Of a stretch of DNA of 64,000 nt, positions 18,953 through 28,243 are shown in pieces (within the stretch, counting starts at the first letter, position 1; every line of letters starts with the position of its first letter). Below the pieces are notes generated by a model. That model made no database searches. It was not told the origin of the DNA and was given only the letters and a program-made list of their open reading frames with translations. A program made the position numbers and the translations under genes. The DNA lies in assembly GCA_946902985.2 (NCBI GenBank), contig OX336393.1:133390533-133454532 (forward strand). The letters are read 5' to 3'. This DNA comes from Meconema thalassinum (taxonomy: Eukaryota > Arthropoda > Insecta > Orthoptera > Tettigoniidae).

Positions 18953-19773
18953 TCACTGTCTGTTCATTACGTTAATGGCACATGACGACACCTAAAAGCA
19001 AACAAAATAACCCATCACTCAATCAATCAATCAATCAATCAATACTTGTAAATAAAACGTTAACGTTAATTGACATTAATATATCAAAACACCATTAAAA
19101 ATAAACTGTATGTTGGCACTAACAGTAACCCATGTACTTATTTTCTTTTTTATAAAGCTACAGTCATTTACATTCCCCCACCCTCCCTTTAACCAATATA
19201 TAAACAAAAATGAATGTCATGTCATTTTGTTCACATTATCATGTTCAAACCTGTGGATATTCGTCGAGTCCATAGGGAACTACCCATAAATTAAATTTAT
19301 TATTTTTATTTTTAGAAAATCCAACATGGCCTTGTACTTTTCCCAGTCAACAACAACAACATAGCCATTAATCAAGAAAGCAATCATTGTCCCAGTCATG
19401 TACAGGTAATGAATTTGTTTTTGTCTACGAGTTTTCAGTAGTGGTAAAATGGAATAGCATTTTTAAGATGGACTTACCTGAGTTTTAAACAGTTCACTCT
19501 TTGGCAGTGGTTTCGCTTTAGTGCGTTTCTGGTTTTTTTCAGCGACTGCTACGGCGGTAAGGCTATTCTTTCCAAGTTTCTAAAAATAAATAAAATAAAC
19601 CGCTATAAATACCTAAATTCAGGTTAATACATACATTTCATAAAATAAAACATAAAACAAAAAAATGAAACAAGTTAGTTTAAAAAAAATCATCTCACCT
19701 TTACTTGCAGTGACTTGTTGCTCTTCCCTTCTAGTGGGCTCAAAAGTGCAATGGTTTCTTCTCCCTCAGACAT
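18953..19773 (-). CDS. Three-exon micro-gene, 71-codon basic protein (right arm)
   Basis: Coding exons (minus strand) 19773-19699, 19579-19478 and 18991-18953, the mirror of 9519-10334. All splice signals are kept. Compared with the left arm, exon 2 has one synonymous change (GTT/GTC) and exon 3 has GAC to AAC (Asp to Asn). Introns and leader show the usual scattered changes. The frame stays open to the same TGA. Function unknown. Confidence 0.6.
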
Positions 19774-20039
19774 GTAAGGTATGCCGGTTATCTGCAAACA
19801 AATAAATAAAATCATTAATTACCTAATCAATAAATAATTGCTTGTAAATATATACATTAATCAATAAATGTATAAATGAATAAATATATAAATAAATACC
19901 TACCCCACAACAAGGTTAAGTATTTTCCACCAACACCAAAACTGTTAAACAAGACCAGGGGTTTCATGCAACGCAGTGTGTTCAAAGGTAGTCCACCCAA
20001 GTGAGAGTGGAAATGATAATGACATGTCTTTATATATGC

Positions 20040-21670
20040 TACGTTGCATGTATAATCATTTTTTCCCACGCTTTGAACATTTTGTTATCGGTCACGTGGA
20101 CAGCTAACGCCCAAAGTGAACACCTGCGGCGAATCAAATTTCACATGAACTTGCATTTTGTCACGTACGAAGCAAAACAGGATGTAACTTGTTAACAGTT
20201 ATAGCGCACGTGGACAGCTAACGTCCCAGGCGAACACCTGTGGAAGATCAAATTTCACATGGACTTGCATTTTGTCACGTACAAAGCAAGACAGGATGTC
20301 ACTTGTTTAGCGTGCCTGTGGTTTCACACATGTGTGTGCATGCCTTTCACACTCCCCTGCCACCACGAAGGTCAGATTATTTCACCTTCAAGCGTCATGG
20401 ACATTTTTTCCATTGCACCTGTTGTCAAGTCAGATCAACGCCATCCAATAACCTCAACTGACATTCACCTCCTGCTCCCCGGCAAGTTTGTTTTCTGTAC
20501 TCGCTTCGACCAACATAGAACCAAGTTCTCATCACCGTTTACACGTTAAAGGTAAAAGGTGTGAAAAAAAAACGCACGCTCGCTCTGTCATACACCGACC
20601 CGTCGAAATATCGATTGATCTATTGAACACAGCCACCGTGGTTAGCGACAGGTTTGTTGAAACACACACACACACAGCCGTATCGTCTCTCTCAACCACC
20701 ATGCTTCATAAACATTATAAACAGGTAAAGAAAAAAAAACAGTTTTTTTTCAACGTGTATGGCGTTAGGCCCTTTGTGAATTATTTTTTGGAAAAAAAAA
20801 TATCTGCCACATTTGAAAGGGGGCGTTAGCCCGAGTCCTAGGACACCTCGTACACGTCTCTAGCGTTATTGGTTCGTGAGATATTGGCAAAAATCACAAA
20901 AAACATGTGTTTACCCCAAAATCGAGTTTCCAAAATTTTTTAACGAGTAGTTCATAGCAAAGAGGACGTCACTCCGAGTCCTTGGACCCGTCGTGCATGC
21001 CTCTAGCATGATTGGTTCGCGAGATATAGCAAAAAGTTTAAAATCACGTTTTTCCCCTAAAAAACCGTGTTTCCAGCATTTCACCTTTTCGACATCTACA
21101 TTCCCCTAAAGAGCATGACGAGACGAAAAAAACGAATCCAAGCACGCCCTCCTAGCATGGCTCCATCCATTCCAAGGTCGCAGGGGCTCACAACTTGCTT
21201 TTGTAAGCAGCTCCCCTCATCCCACTACTTACAAAACACAAATTTTTCCTCTAGAGACTTGAAATTTATTTAGGGGGTAGGGGGCATAAGGAACATTAAT
21301 TTACGTCAAAGAAACCTTTTTGTAAACTTCCTAGTTTCCAAAATATAGGATTTTCAAAATTCGAGTGTTTTCAAAAAAACATAACAAATAAAAAAGTTTT
21401 ACTATAGAAAATAAAGGTCATAAAGGCCATTCGTTTGGGCCATGGCATAACGTTCTATCATCTTTGGTTTTCAAACTATCACCAACTTTTGAAAACAAAA
21501 ATTTTCAAAAAAAAATTCAAAAATATAACGAGTAGTCCACAGCAAAGAGGACGTCAGCCCGAGTCCAATGACATGTCATTTGTTAAAATCCGACCATGGG
21601 TTCACGAGATATTGGCTTGGACTCACGCGGCGGCCATGACACTCGTTGGAAGCACCATCACACCCCTACT
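20040..21670 (-). repeat. Subterminal repeat zone of right arm (no gene)
   Basis: Mirror of 7624-9250, with the same 114-bp duplication and three 'ATATCTCGCGAACC'-type motifs. A 113-codon frame at 20488-20829 is shorter (71 codons) in the left arm and has no recognisable domain, so I do not call it. Confidence 0.6.
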
Positions 21671-21676
21671 CTGATA
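21671..21676. repeat. Right 6-bp target-site duplication (CTGATA)
   Basis: Second copy of CTGATA, immediately after the right terminus CCCCTACT ending at 21670. Six-base duplications are characteristic of Maverick/Polinton integration, whereas MULEs give 9-11 bp and hAT elements 8 bp. Confidence 0.95.
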
Positions 21677-23686
21677 CGTACGATTTGGACCTGAGATTGC
21701 AATATCTAATGATCGCTTTGAGGTTGTGGATCTGCTCGGCAGTTGAACGACCCTTTTGAATCCCCCTTGGTATTCTCCTATTTGATGCTCGACCTCGGCT
21801 ACTAATCGCTCCAGGATAGCAAGTGAGAGAATTTTGTATGTTACCGGTAGGAGGGATATTCCTCTGTAGTTGTTGACGTTTTTCATGCTGCCTTTCTTGT
21901 GTAACGGATGGATCAATGCCGTTTTCCAATCTTCTGGTAGAATTTCATTTTTCCAAATTTGTTCTATTTGCTTCTGCAAGATTTCAACTGCTTCTTCGGG
22001 AGCATATTTCCAAAGTTCTGCAACTACAGAGTCTTCCCCGGGCGCGTTGTTGATTTTTAGTCGAGGAATGTGACGCTTGATTTCGTCTTTGTTGGGTGGT
22101 CTTGATTCTGGGCATCTGCGAATGGGTTCCTCGGTCTTGATGGGATTTTTGGGTTGATTGCAATTAAGTAAATTCTTAAAGTAATCAGCTAGGATGGTAC
22201 AATTTTCTTCATTTGAGGTCGCCAGTGTACCGTCCTTTCGCTGAAAGCATAACGATGGAGGCTTATAACCCGTAAGTTTCCTTTTGAACGTTCCGTAGTA
22301 CTCTCTGGTGTTGTTTCTTTTAAAGTCTTGGTCGATCTTCTCAATAAATGACTTTTCATATTTACGTTTCTCAGCTCGGATCACTTTAGCTGTCTGGGCT
22401 CGTTGGGCTTTGTAGGTTTCCCAATCAGTTTGCGATTTTGTTGAGTAATATTGTTTCCATGCATCGAGCCTTTTCTTGAGAACTGAAACACATGTATCAT
22501 TCCACCAGGCATGTTTCTTGCTTCTTTTAATTTCAGCAATTTCCTTGGCAGTTTCGATCAGGCGGTTTTTTGTGTTGTTAAAGTCACAGTCGATTGGTCG
22601 AGCCTTTTCCTGGAACTCGGTTACATTCTGTTTGAGTTTATCAGTGTCGAAGCGAATAATTTGTTTGGGCGTCTTGTTGGTGTTTGCAGGGACCGGTTTG
22701 AATTTAATTATGGACATATAGTGGTCAGAAGCCACGTTTATGCCTTTTTTAACTTTAACATTCATAATCTCAGGACTGTTTTTCCGAGAGATTGCGACGT
22801 GATCTATTTGAAACTCTCCGATGGCGTCGACAGGAGATTGCCGTGTTGTCTGCTTTCTGGGAAGATGGCGAAAGTGTGTCGACATAATCTGCAAGTTATG
22901 GTTTTCGCAAATGGAGACCAATCTCTCACCATTTTGATTGGTTCTTTTGTGGGCAGGATAGTTTCCAATGATTTTCCTATACTTGTGTTCTCGACCAAGT
23001 TGAGCATTGAAGTCCCCCATAAGAAGTTTAACATGGTGTTTAGGAATTTTGGCGAGCTTTTCATCCAGTAGGTCCCAAAAGTTATCCACTTCGTCCGGGT
23101 CAGATCTGTTCTTGTCATTTGTGGGGGCATGTGCGTTAACTAGGCTGTAGGTTTTGTTGGCGCATTTGATTGTTAATATGGATAATCGGTCATTAACTGG
23201 CTCAAAATTTGCGACCGACTTAAGGATTCTGGTTCTCACAGCAAACGCTGTTCCAAGCATCACAGATCCATTGAGGACCCTCTTTTGAGCTCTGCTCTTG
23301 AAAAAGCGGTAACCTTCTGATTCGAAAGTCTCTTCGTCTGGGTAACGTGTTTCTTGTAGGGCAATGATACATATCTGATTTTCATGTAGTGCGTCGGTGA
23401 GAGTTTTCAGTTTGCCAATTTGTGTAACGGTGTTAATGTTGAACGTTGCTAGAAAGGTTTTTGATTTGGTTCTGAGTTTCTGACTAGTAGGGATACACCG
23501 AGACGCTCCGACTCGTCTCTCGCATGATGTCGAGTCTCCCCCAGAATCCGAATGAGACTCGTGCGTCGCAGGTTTCATGAAGAGGGATTTATCCGAAGAC
23601 TTACCCCCTGGGGTAAAAGAAATGATGAAATGTTTTGCCATCATGCTCACTTGACTTGAGTTTGTTTTGGACGCATACGCATCCAT
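21677..23686 (-). pseudogene. Endonuclease and RT fingers of RTE-like copy 2
   Basis: An unusually long open frame for this window (start 23686). An N-terminal tail leads into 'TFNINTVTQIGKL', then the endonuclease boxes 'LQETRYPDEE', 'AHAPTND', 'GDFNAQLGREH', 'QIDHVAIS' and 'SDHY'. A lysine-rich linker with 'HAWWND' follows, then RT fingers 'NNAPGEDSVVAEL', 'LIHPLHKKGS', 'NYRGISLLPVTYKIL' and 'GEYQGGFK'. A single frameshift near 21765 moves the frame to 'GRSTAEQIHNLKAI', which stays open up to the 6-bp target duplication. The last codons of the wide open frame read into the palindromic element and are not native. Confidence 0.85.
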
Positions 23687-24058
23687 GTTGCAACTAAGGT
23701 TGTTAGTCCTAGAGGTTGCCTCAAGGTGTTTTCTGGCTTCTCTATACTACCAAGGCTTCAAGCCTGGGAGTCCCCCAGCACTGATCGGTTCGTCGACCCA
23801 GCTTCCCGCTGGGATTGGTTACCCAACCTTCCACTGGGTTGCTCGACTTAACAGGGGCACCTCGTGCAGGTTACGTGCTGGAGTTGGAGTGAAAGAGGCT
23901 AAGTTGGATTCTCTTGCTGAATCCAATAGGTTCATGTTGCAGATGTTAGCAACGACGCATTTCACTCCCATTTGCCAGAGTCACAATGACTCCTCCCAGG
24001 TTTATTCCTGGGACCCTATGATTATTATTATTATTATGTGCGTATGGACCCTATTGGA

Positions 24059-24562
24059 TCACGCATTACATTTATGATTCGCCTTTCTAACAGACCATAT
24101 TGCTTTCATTCTTTCACTGTGGGCTTGTTTCCTTTCTTCTGACCACTTAGTCCCCGATCTTCTGGGGACTTCATTCTCTGGCTGTACCACCCATTTATTT
24201 ATCTTCTGACGGTAGACATTTCTGTCTAGTATTTCTGACGTTTCTATCCGGGCCTTTTCCAGGTCATTTTTAACATCTTGTATCCAAGATACGTTCTTCA
24301 GTTTTCCAGAGTATGTCAAAATCTTGTGAGTTAACCTTGAAGATGAGAGTCTGTGAACGTGTCCATAGAATTTCAGCCTTCGTTTCCTGATGTCTGCGGC
24401 GAGGTTGGATAGTTTTTCGGTGGCTTTGCGTGATTTGAGTCTATACCCTTCTTCACTTTTCTCTGGGCCCAGAATTTTCCTCAAGATCTTTCTTTCCTCC
24501 TTCAAGATATTTTCCAGATCACCTTTCTTATTAAGTACCAAGGTTTCACTTGCATACAGCAC
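24059..24562 (-). pseudogene. C-terminal domain of RTE-like copy 3 (shifted frame)
   Basis: Continues the RT polypeptide in another frame: 'LYASETLVLNKKG', 'RKILGPEKSEEG', 'RKRRLKFYGHVHRL', then a basic tail 'AHSERMKAIWSVRK'. Copy 2 ends with an equivalent motif 'HSQRMREFWAQRK', so this short S-x-R-M-x-x-W-x-x-R-K tail is a family trait, perhaps a nucleic-acid-binding module resembling NUMOD3 (resemblance by eye only). Confidence 0.75.
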
Positions 24563-26334
24563 TTAGGTTTAATCACCGTATTATAGTGTTTGATTTTTGT
24601 ATGTATGAACATGCATTTCTTGTTATAGATGTCACGGGTTCTCCAATACGCTCTTTTGAGTTTTTGTAATCGATCTTTCTGAGCCTCCTTTTCCAATCCT
24701 GTTGGTTCTAGGATCTCACCTAGATATTTAAAGTGTGGAACCCGTTTTATGTGCCCGTATTTTGTTTGTAGTTCCTGGATGTCGAACCTAGTGCAAATAA
24801 ACTTGGTCTTCTCGAATGAGATTTGCAACCCAGTTTTCTCAGCGCATTCCTTGAGGACTTCAATCTGTTTGATCGCTAAAATATCGCTGTCTGCTAGTAT
24901 CGCTAGGTCGTCTGCGACAGCTAAACAACTGACCTTGATGTCATCATTCTTTCGTCCAAGTTGAATGGGTTTCCAGAGCTTCTGGGCATTCAAGTCCTTC
25001 TCCCATTCTCGAATGACTTTATCTAGAACAAGGTTGAAGAGCAGTGGTGACAATCCGTCACCCTGTCGCACGCCGGTCTTAATCGCAAAGGGCTCTGATA
25101 ATTCACCCAGAAATTTTACTTTTGACTTCGTGTCCGTGAGTGTTTCCTTGATGAGTCTTAATGTCTTTGGATCAAGTCCTAGTTCTACGATGTTAAAGAG
25201 AGACTGTCGATCGACCGAATCGTACGCCTTCTTAAAGTCGACGAAACTGCAAATGATCGGAGAGCTTCGGGTCGCTCTATATTTCAATATCGCCTTCAAG
25301 TTAAAAATTTGTTCAACACAAGAACGATCAGGTCGGAAACCAGCTTGATATTCACCAATTTTGTGTTCAAGCTGTTCTTGTACTCTTTGAAGAAGACACG
25401 CGGAGAGAATCTTGTAGGTGACTTGAAGGAGAGAAATCCCTCTGTAGTTATTCACATCCGTTCTGTCACCTTTCTTGCATAACGGATGGATGAGTGCACA
25501 TTTCCATTCTTCAGGTAGCTTTTCTGTTTTCCAGATATCCATGATGATTATTGTGAGCTCCACAAGTGTATTTGGGCCTATGTTCTTTAATAGTTCTGCA
25601 ACTATGCTATCTTCTCCAGACGCCCTGTTACTTTTGAGTCTGAAAATGTGTCTCTGGATTTCTTCTTTAGTAGGTGGTGGAGATTTAGGGTTTACATGTA
25701 CGGGAGTCTCTTTGGGCCATCGTGATGTTGGCTCCTCGCAATTGAGTAACTCAGAGAAATACCAAGCCAGTTCACTACAATTATCCCGGTTGGACAACGC
25801 GAGGTTTCCGTCTTGTTTTCGGAAACACAAGTTCTGTGGGGTGTATCCTCGGATTCTTCCTGCGAACGTCATGTAGAAATCTCGCGTTTTGTGATCTCGG
25901 AAGTCTTGATCTATAGATTCCAATTGGTCCTTCATGTGTTTCCTCTTAGTTTGTCTGATTACTTTTGACACTTCCTTCCTGGTCTGAAGATAGTGTTGTT
26001 GAGTCTCGAGTGACTTCTTACTGTTGTATTTCTGAAAAGCTCTCTTTCTCATTTCCAGTGCTTCTTCACATGCAGAATCCCACCACGGGTGTTTCGTATT
26101 CTTCTTCAATGGAATAGTCTCTTTAGCTCTCGTAATGATCTTGTCATGGAACTGCTTCCAGGTGCTTGCCTTTTCCTTTTCCCATTCTTCTGTTATGTTA
26201 CTTCCCTTTATCTTTTTCGTGTCAAATTTCTGAAGATGAGATTTCTTGGGGTGGATTCTTTTCGGGGTAAATTTCACTTTGATTCGCACTAGATAATGGT
26301 CGGAGTCAATATTGGATCCTCTTCGAACTTGCAC
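24502..26334 (-). pseudogene. Reverse transcriptase of RTE-like copy 3
   Basis: 610 open codons after the nonsense codon. Contains the endonuclease end 'SDHYLV', a lysine-rich linker with 'HPWWDSACEEAL', then RT 'NRASGEDSIVAELL', 'CALIHPLCKKGDR', 'GFRPDRSCVEQIF', 'CSFVDFKKAYDSVDR' and 'GVRQGDGLSPLLFN', and the catalytic box as 'LAVADDLAIL'. The usual aromatic before ADD is Val, which would be expected to weaken the enzyme. The thumb has 'VPHFKYLGEIL'. The frame slips near 24560 just before the conserved 'LYASETL' motif. Confidence 0.88.
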
Positions 26335-27189
26335 ATCATGAATTTAATTCTGTAAAGGATGTGTGATGGCCACATGGTCGATCTGATATTCTCCAAGAGA
26401 TTGCACAGGTGATCGCCAAGTCTTCTGTTTTCGAGGGTGCTTCCTCAGAGAGGTGGACATTATCTTCAAGTTGTTCTGTTGGCACAGTTCAATGAGTCTC
26501 ATGCCATTCTTGTTGGTGAATTTATGAGATGGGTATTTGCCTACAGTCTTTTGGTATTCTTTTTCTTTGCCAATCTGTGCATTGAAATCACCTAGTAATA
26601 TCCTTGTGTCTTCTCTAGGAACCGTTGCCACGATCTTTTCGAGTTTAGACCAGAACTGTTCTACCTTCTGCAAGTCCCTTTTATTTTCAATGTTCGTGAG
26701 GGCATGTGCGTTAATTAATGTGTATTTTTTGTTCGCACATTGTATGCGCATAGTCAATACTCTATTACTTATGGGAGTGACTTCTTTTATCGAATCAACT
26801 ATGCTCATGTGATCTACAAATGCCATACCCAAGAGGGGGGTGCCACCTCTTCCTATTCGTTGGTCCGTTTTACTTTTGAAAATACGGTAGTTACCATAGT
26901 CTAGTGTGCTCTCATCTGTAAAGCGTGTTTCCTGAAGAGCTAGTATCTGTATCCTTTGTCGATCTAGTTCTGATGTTAAGGTGTGTAGTTTGCCTGGTTT
27001 TAGTAATGTGTTGATGTTGAAGGTCCCGATGTATGTGGGTGTCTTTGATGGTAGTTTGCCAGAGAACTCCGACTTTCTCTGTGATCGTGGTTGCCCAGGT
27101 CCCCCAGAGTCCGAAAACCTGGTTGCCGTCCATGGACGGGTGGATTGGTTACCACCTGGGGTAATTCTGTAGTTACTCGCACGAATCAT
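26335..27189 (-). pseudogene. Endonuclease domain of RTE-like copy 3
   Basis: 281 codons starting at 27189. A tail leads into 'IGTFNINTLLKPGKL', then the catalytic boxes 'LQETRFTDES', 'NAHALTN' (His retained, Pro changed), 'GDFNAQIGKE' and 'QIDHVAI'. A TAA follows 'HPLQN' at about 26344, and the same frame then continues with 'VRRGSNIDSDHYLV', the last endonuclease box. The domain is therefore cut by a single nonsense codon. Role in the parent element: nicking of target DNA. Confidence 0.85.
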
Positions 27190-27640
27190 AACTGCTTGTA
27201 ATCAAGGATTAATCCAGTGTCTCCACTGGGAGTTTAGGACCAGGGATTGCTAGTTCCTGGAACATAAGCTATGCAGCCGTACCTACTAGGTAAGCAGACG
27301 CTGACCACTTTGCCGCTCGATCCAAGTCAGACGCGAAGTGGATTTCAATTTTGGTTCTTCCGCCCTCGCTGCCATTGAGACATAGGTCCTCCTCTGCCAT
27401 CGAAGCCGTTGGACATTGTTTTATTCACCTCAGTTGATCCGCGGGTGCTTATTTGACTAGGTCTTATTCGCACCTTTCCTGTATATCTACAGGAAATTCC
27501 CCATCAGCCATCGGGACGCGCCGTGTCGGGGTTGAGGGCCCCCTTCCCAGTGTCTCACGCAGGGTTATGCTTAGCTCGTACTCAGTTCGGAACTAAACCC
27601 CCACGTGAGCTGACTAGGTAATAATGTAGTATGCTGTCTA

Positions 27641-27919
27641 GTACAAAAGCGTCACATTGCCGGTCATAAAGATGGCTGACAATAGTGGCCGGTTGTGTGA
27701 CCTAGGTAACACCGAGACTATACAGAATAGTGCGTATCCTATTCATGGCCTCCATGGGATCAATGACAAAAGAAAACTAAATGGAGACAGTTAGGTCAAA
27801 GGTGTTAGTCAGATATATGGAGTGACCTCTAGATAGTGTTATCTATGGAATAATATTGTCGCAATTACCAAGATGGCGGACATTTATAGCACAAAATTCA
27901 TATTAAATATTACTTTAAA
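27641..27919. other. Spacer; nothing recognised
   Basis: Unique-looking sequence between the 5' end of RTE-like copy 3 and the hAT target duplication at 27912-27919. No frame or repeat seen. Confidence 0.4.
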
Positions 27920-28243
27920 TAGGGTGACCAGACGTTCTCTTTTTCGCGGACATGTCCTCCAATTTACGTCTCTGTCCTCCGTCCGCGTACAATTATTAAA
28001 ATTGTCTAAATGTCCTCCTTTTTATTAATTTACTATATTATCATATGAATATATGTTTTAGTTTTTCGCAGTTTATATTGGCGCCATGGCAATAATTTAA
28101 GGTTTTACCGATGTGCAGCGCTACTATTTTTGTTTCCGGTCTACGCTGGGTTTGGGAATGTGTTTCTGTGTTTGTGCTCCGTTGAATGGCAGTCTCGCGG
28201 CGCGGTTGTGTGTGTGCCAGTTTACAATTTGCTCGCATTCAAG

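Larger units (their letters stand above)
7624..21670. mobile_element. 14-kb palindromic Maverick/Polinton-like element carrying IAP and FLYWCH genes
   Basis: Seen: two inverted arms (7624-14620 and 14655-21670) of about 7.0 kb around a 34-bp loop, termini 5'-AGTAGGGG and CCCCTACT-3', and a 6-bp duplication CTGATA. Each arm holds, from outside in, a gene-free subterminal zone, a three-exon micro-gene, an IAP gene, a 93-codon gene, a FLYWCH remnant, a FLYWCH gene, a 12-bp minisatellite and TTAGG arrays. Known: Polintons have 6-bp duplications and AG ends, and encode protein-primed DNA polymerase and a retroviral-type integrase. None of their core genes is visible here. Inferred: a non-autonomous, self-complementary derivative integrated by enzymes supplied in trans. 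Another DNA-transposon superfamily with 6-bp duplications remains possible. Confidence 0.8.
14655..21670 (-). repeat. Right arm of the 14-kb palindrome
   Basis: 7,016-bp inverted copy of the left arm. It keeps open IAP, 93-codon, 71-codon and main FLYWCH frames, but its second FLYWCH gene has a nonsense codon and an indel, and its minisatellite differs in unit composition. Private changes in each arm show that the two are separate chromosomal sequences. They are not one sequence read twice. Confidence 0.95.
6335..24017 (-). mobile_element. RTE-like non-LTR retrotransposon copy 2, split by the palindromic element
   Basis: On the minus strand a 5' untranslated region (about 24017-23687) leads into endonuclease-RT (23686-21677). 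The element is then interrupted by 7624-21670 and resumes at 7623 down to the C-terminus at 6395. The 3' tail is a simple ATT/AT repeat (about 6335-6370), as many RTE elements have. Native length without the insert is about 3.6 kb. It is a sister of copy 3 at 24.0-27.6 kb: the same endonuclease style, the same C-terminal 'HSxRM' ending, and tandem placement in the same orientation. Confidence 0.85.
24040..27640 (-). mobile_element. RTE-like non-LTR retrotransposon copy 3, nearly open
   Basis: On the minus strand a GC-richer 5' untranslated region (about 27640-27190) is followed by endonuclease-RT from 27189 to 24059. It abuts an ATT repeat (24018-24035) that separates it from the 5' end of copy 2. 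Only one in-frame stop (near 26344) and one frameshift (near 24560) interrupt about 3.1 kb of coding sequence. Close relative of copy 2, and the two sit in tandem in the same orientation. Confidence 0.85.

Noticed and set aside
20488..20829. 113-codon frame in the right-arm subterminal zone
   Set aside because: Shorter in the left arm owing to indels; no motif; lies over the repeat zone.
7624..21670. Palindrome as a sequencing or assembly fold-back artefact
   Set aside because: The arms carry private differences (different FLYWCH lesions, IAP changes, repeat numbers), end exactly at paired termini with a 6-bp duplication, and the outer flanks are different halves of one gene. A read fold-back would mirror the flanks too. 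Long-read confirmation is still worthwhile.
7624..21670. MULE or Foldback element
   Set aside because: FLYWCH domains occur with MULEs, but MULEs give 9-11-bp duplications; here the duplication is 6 bp and the termini are AG...CT.
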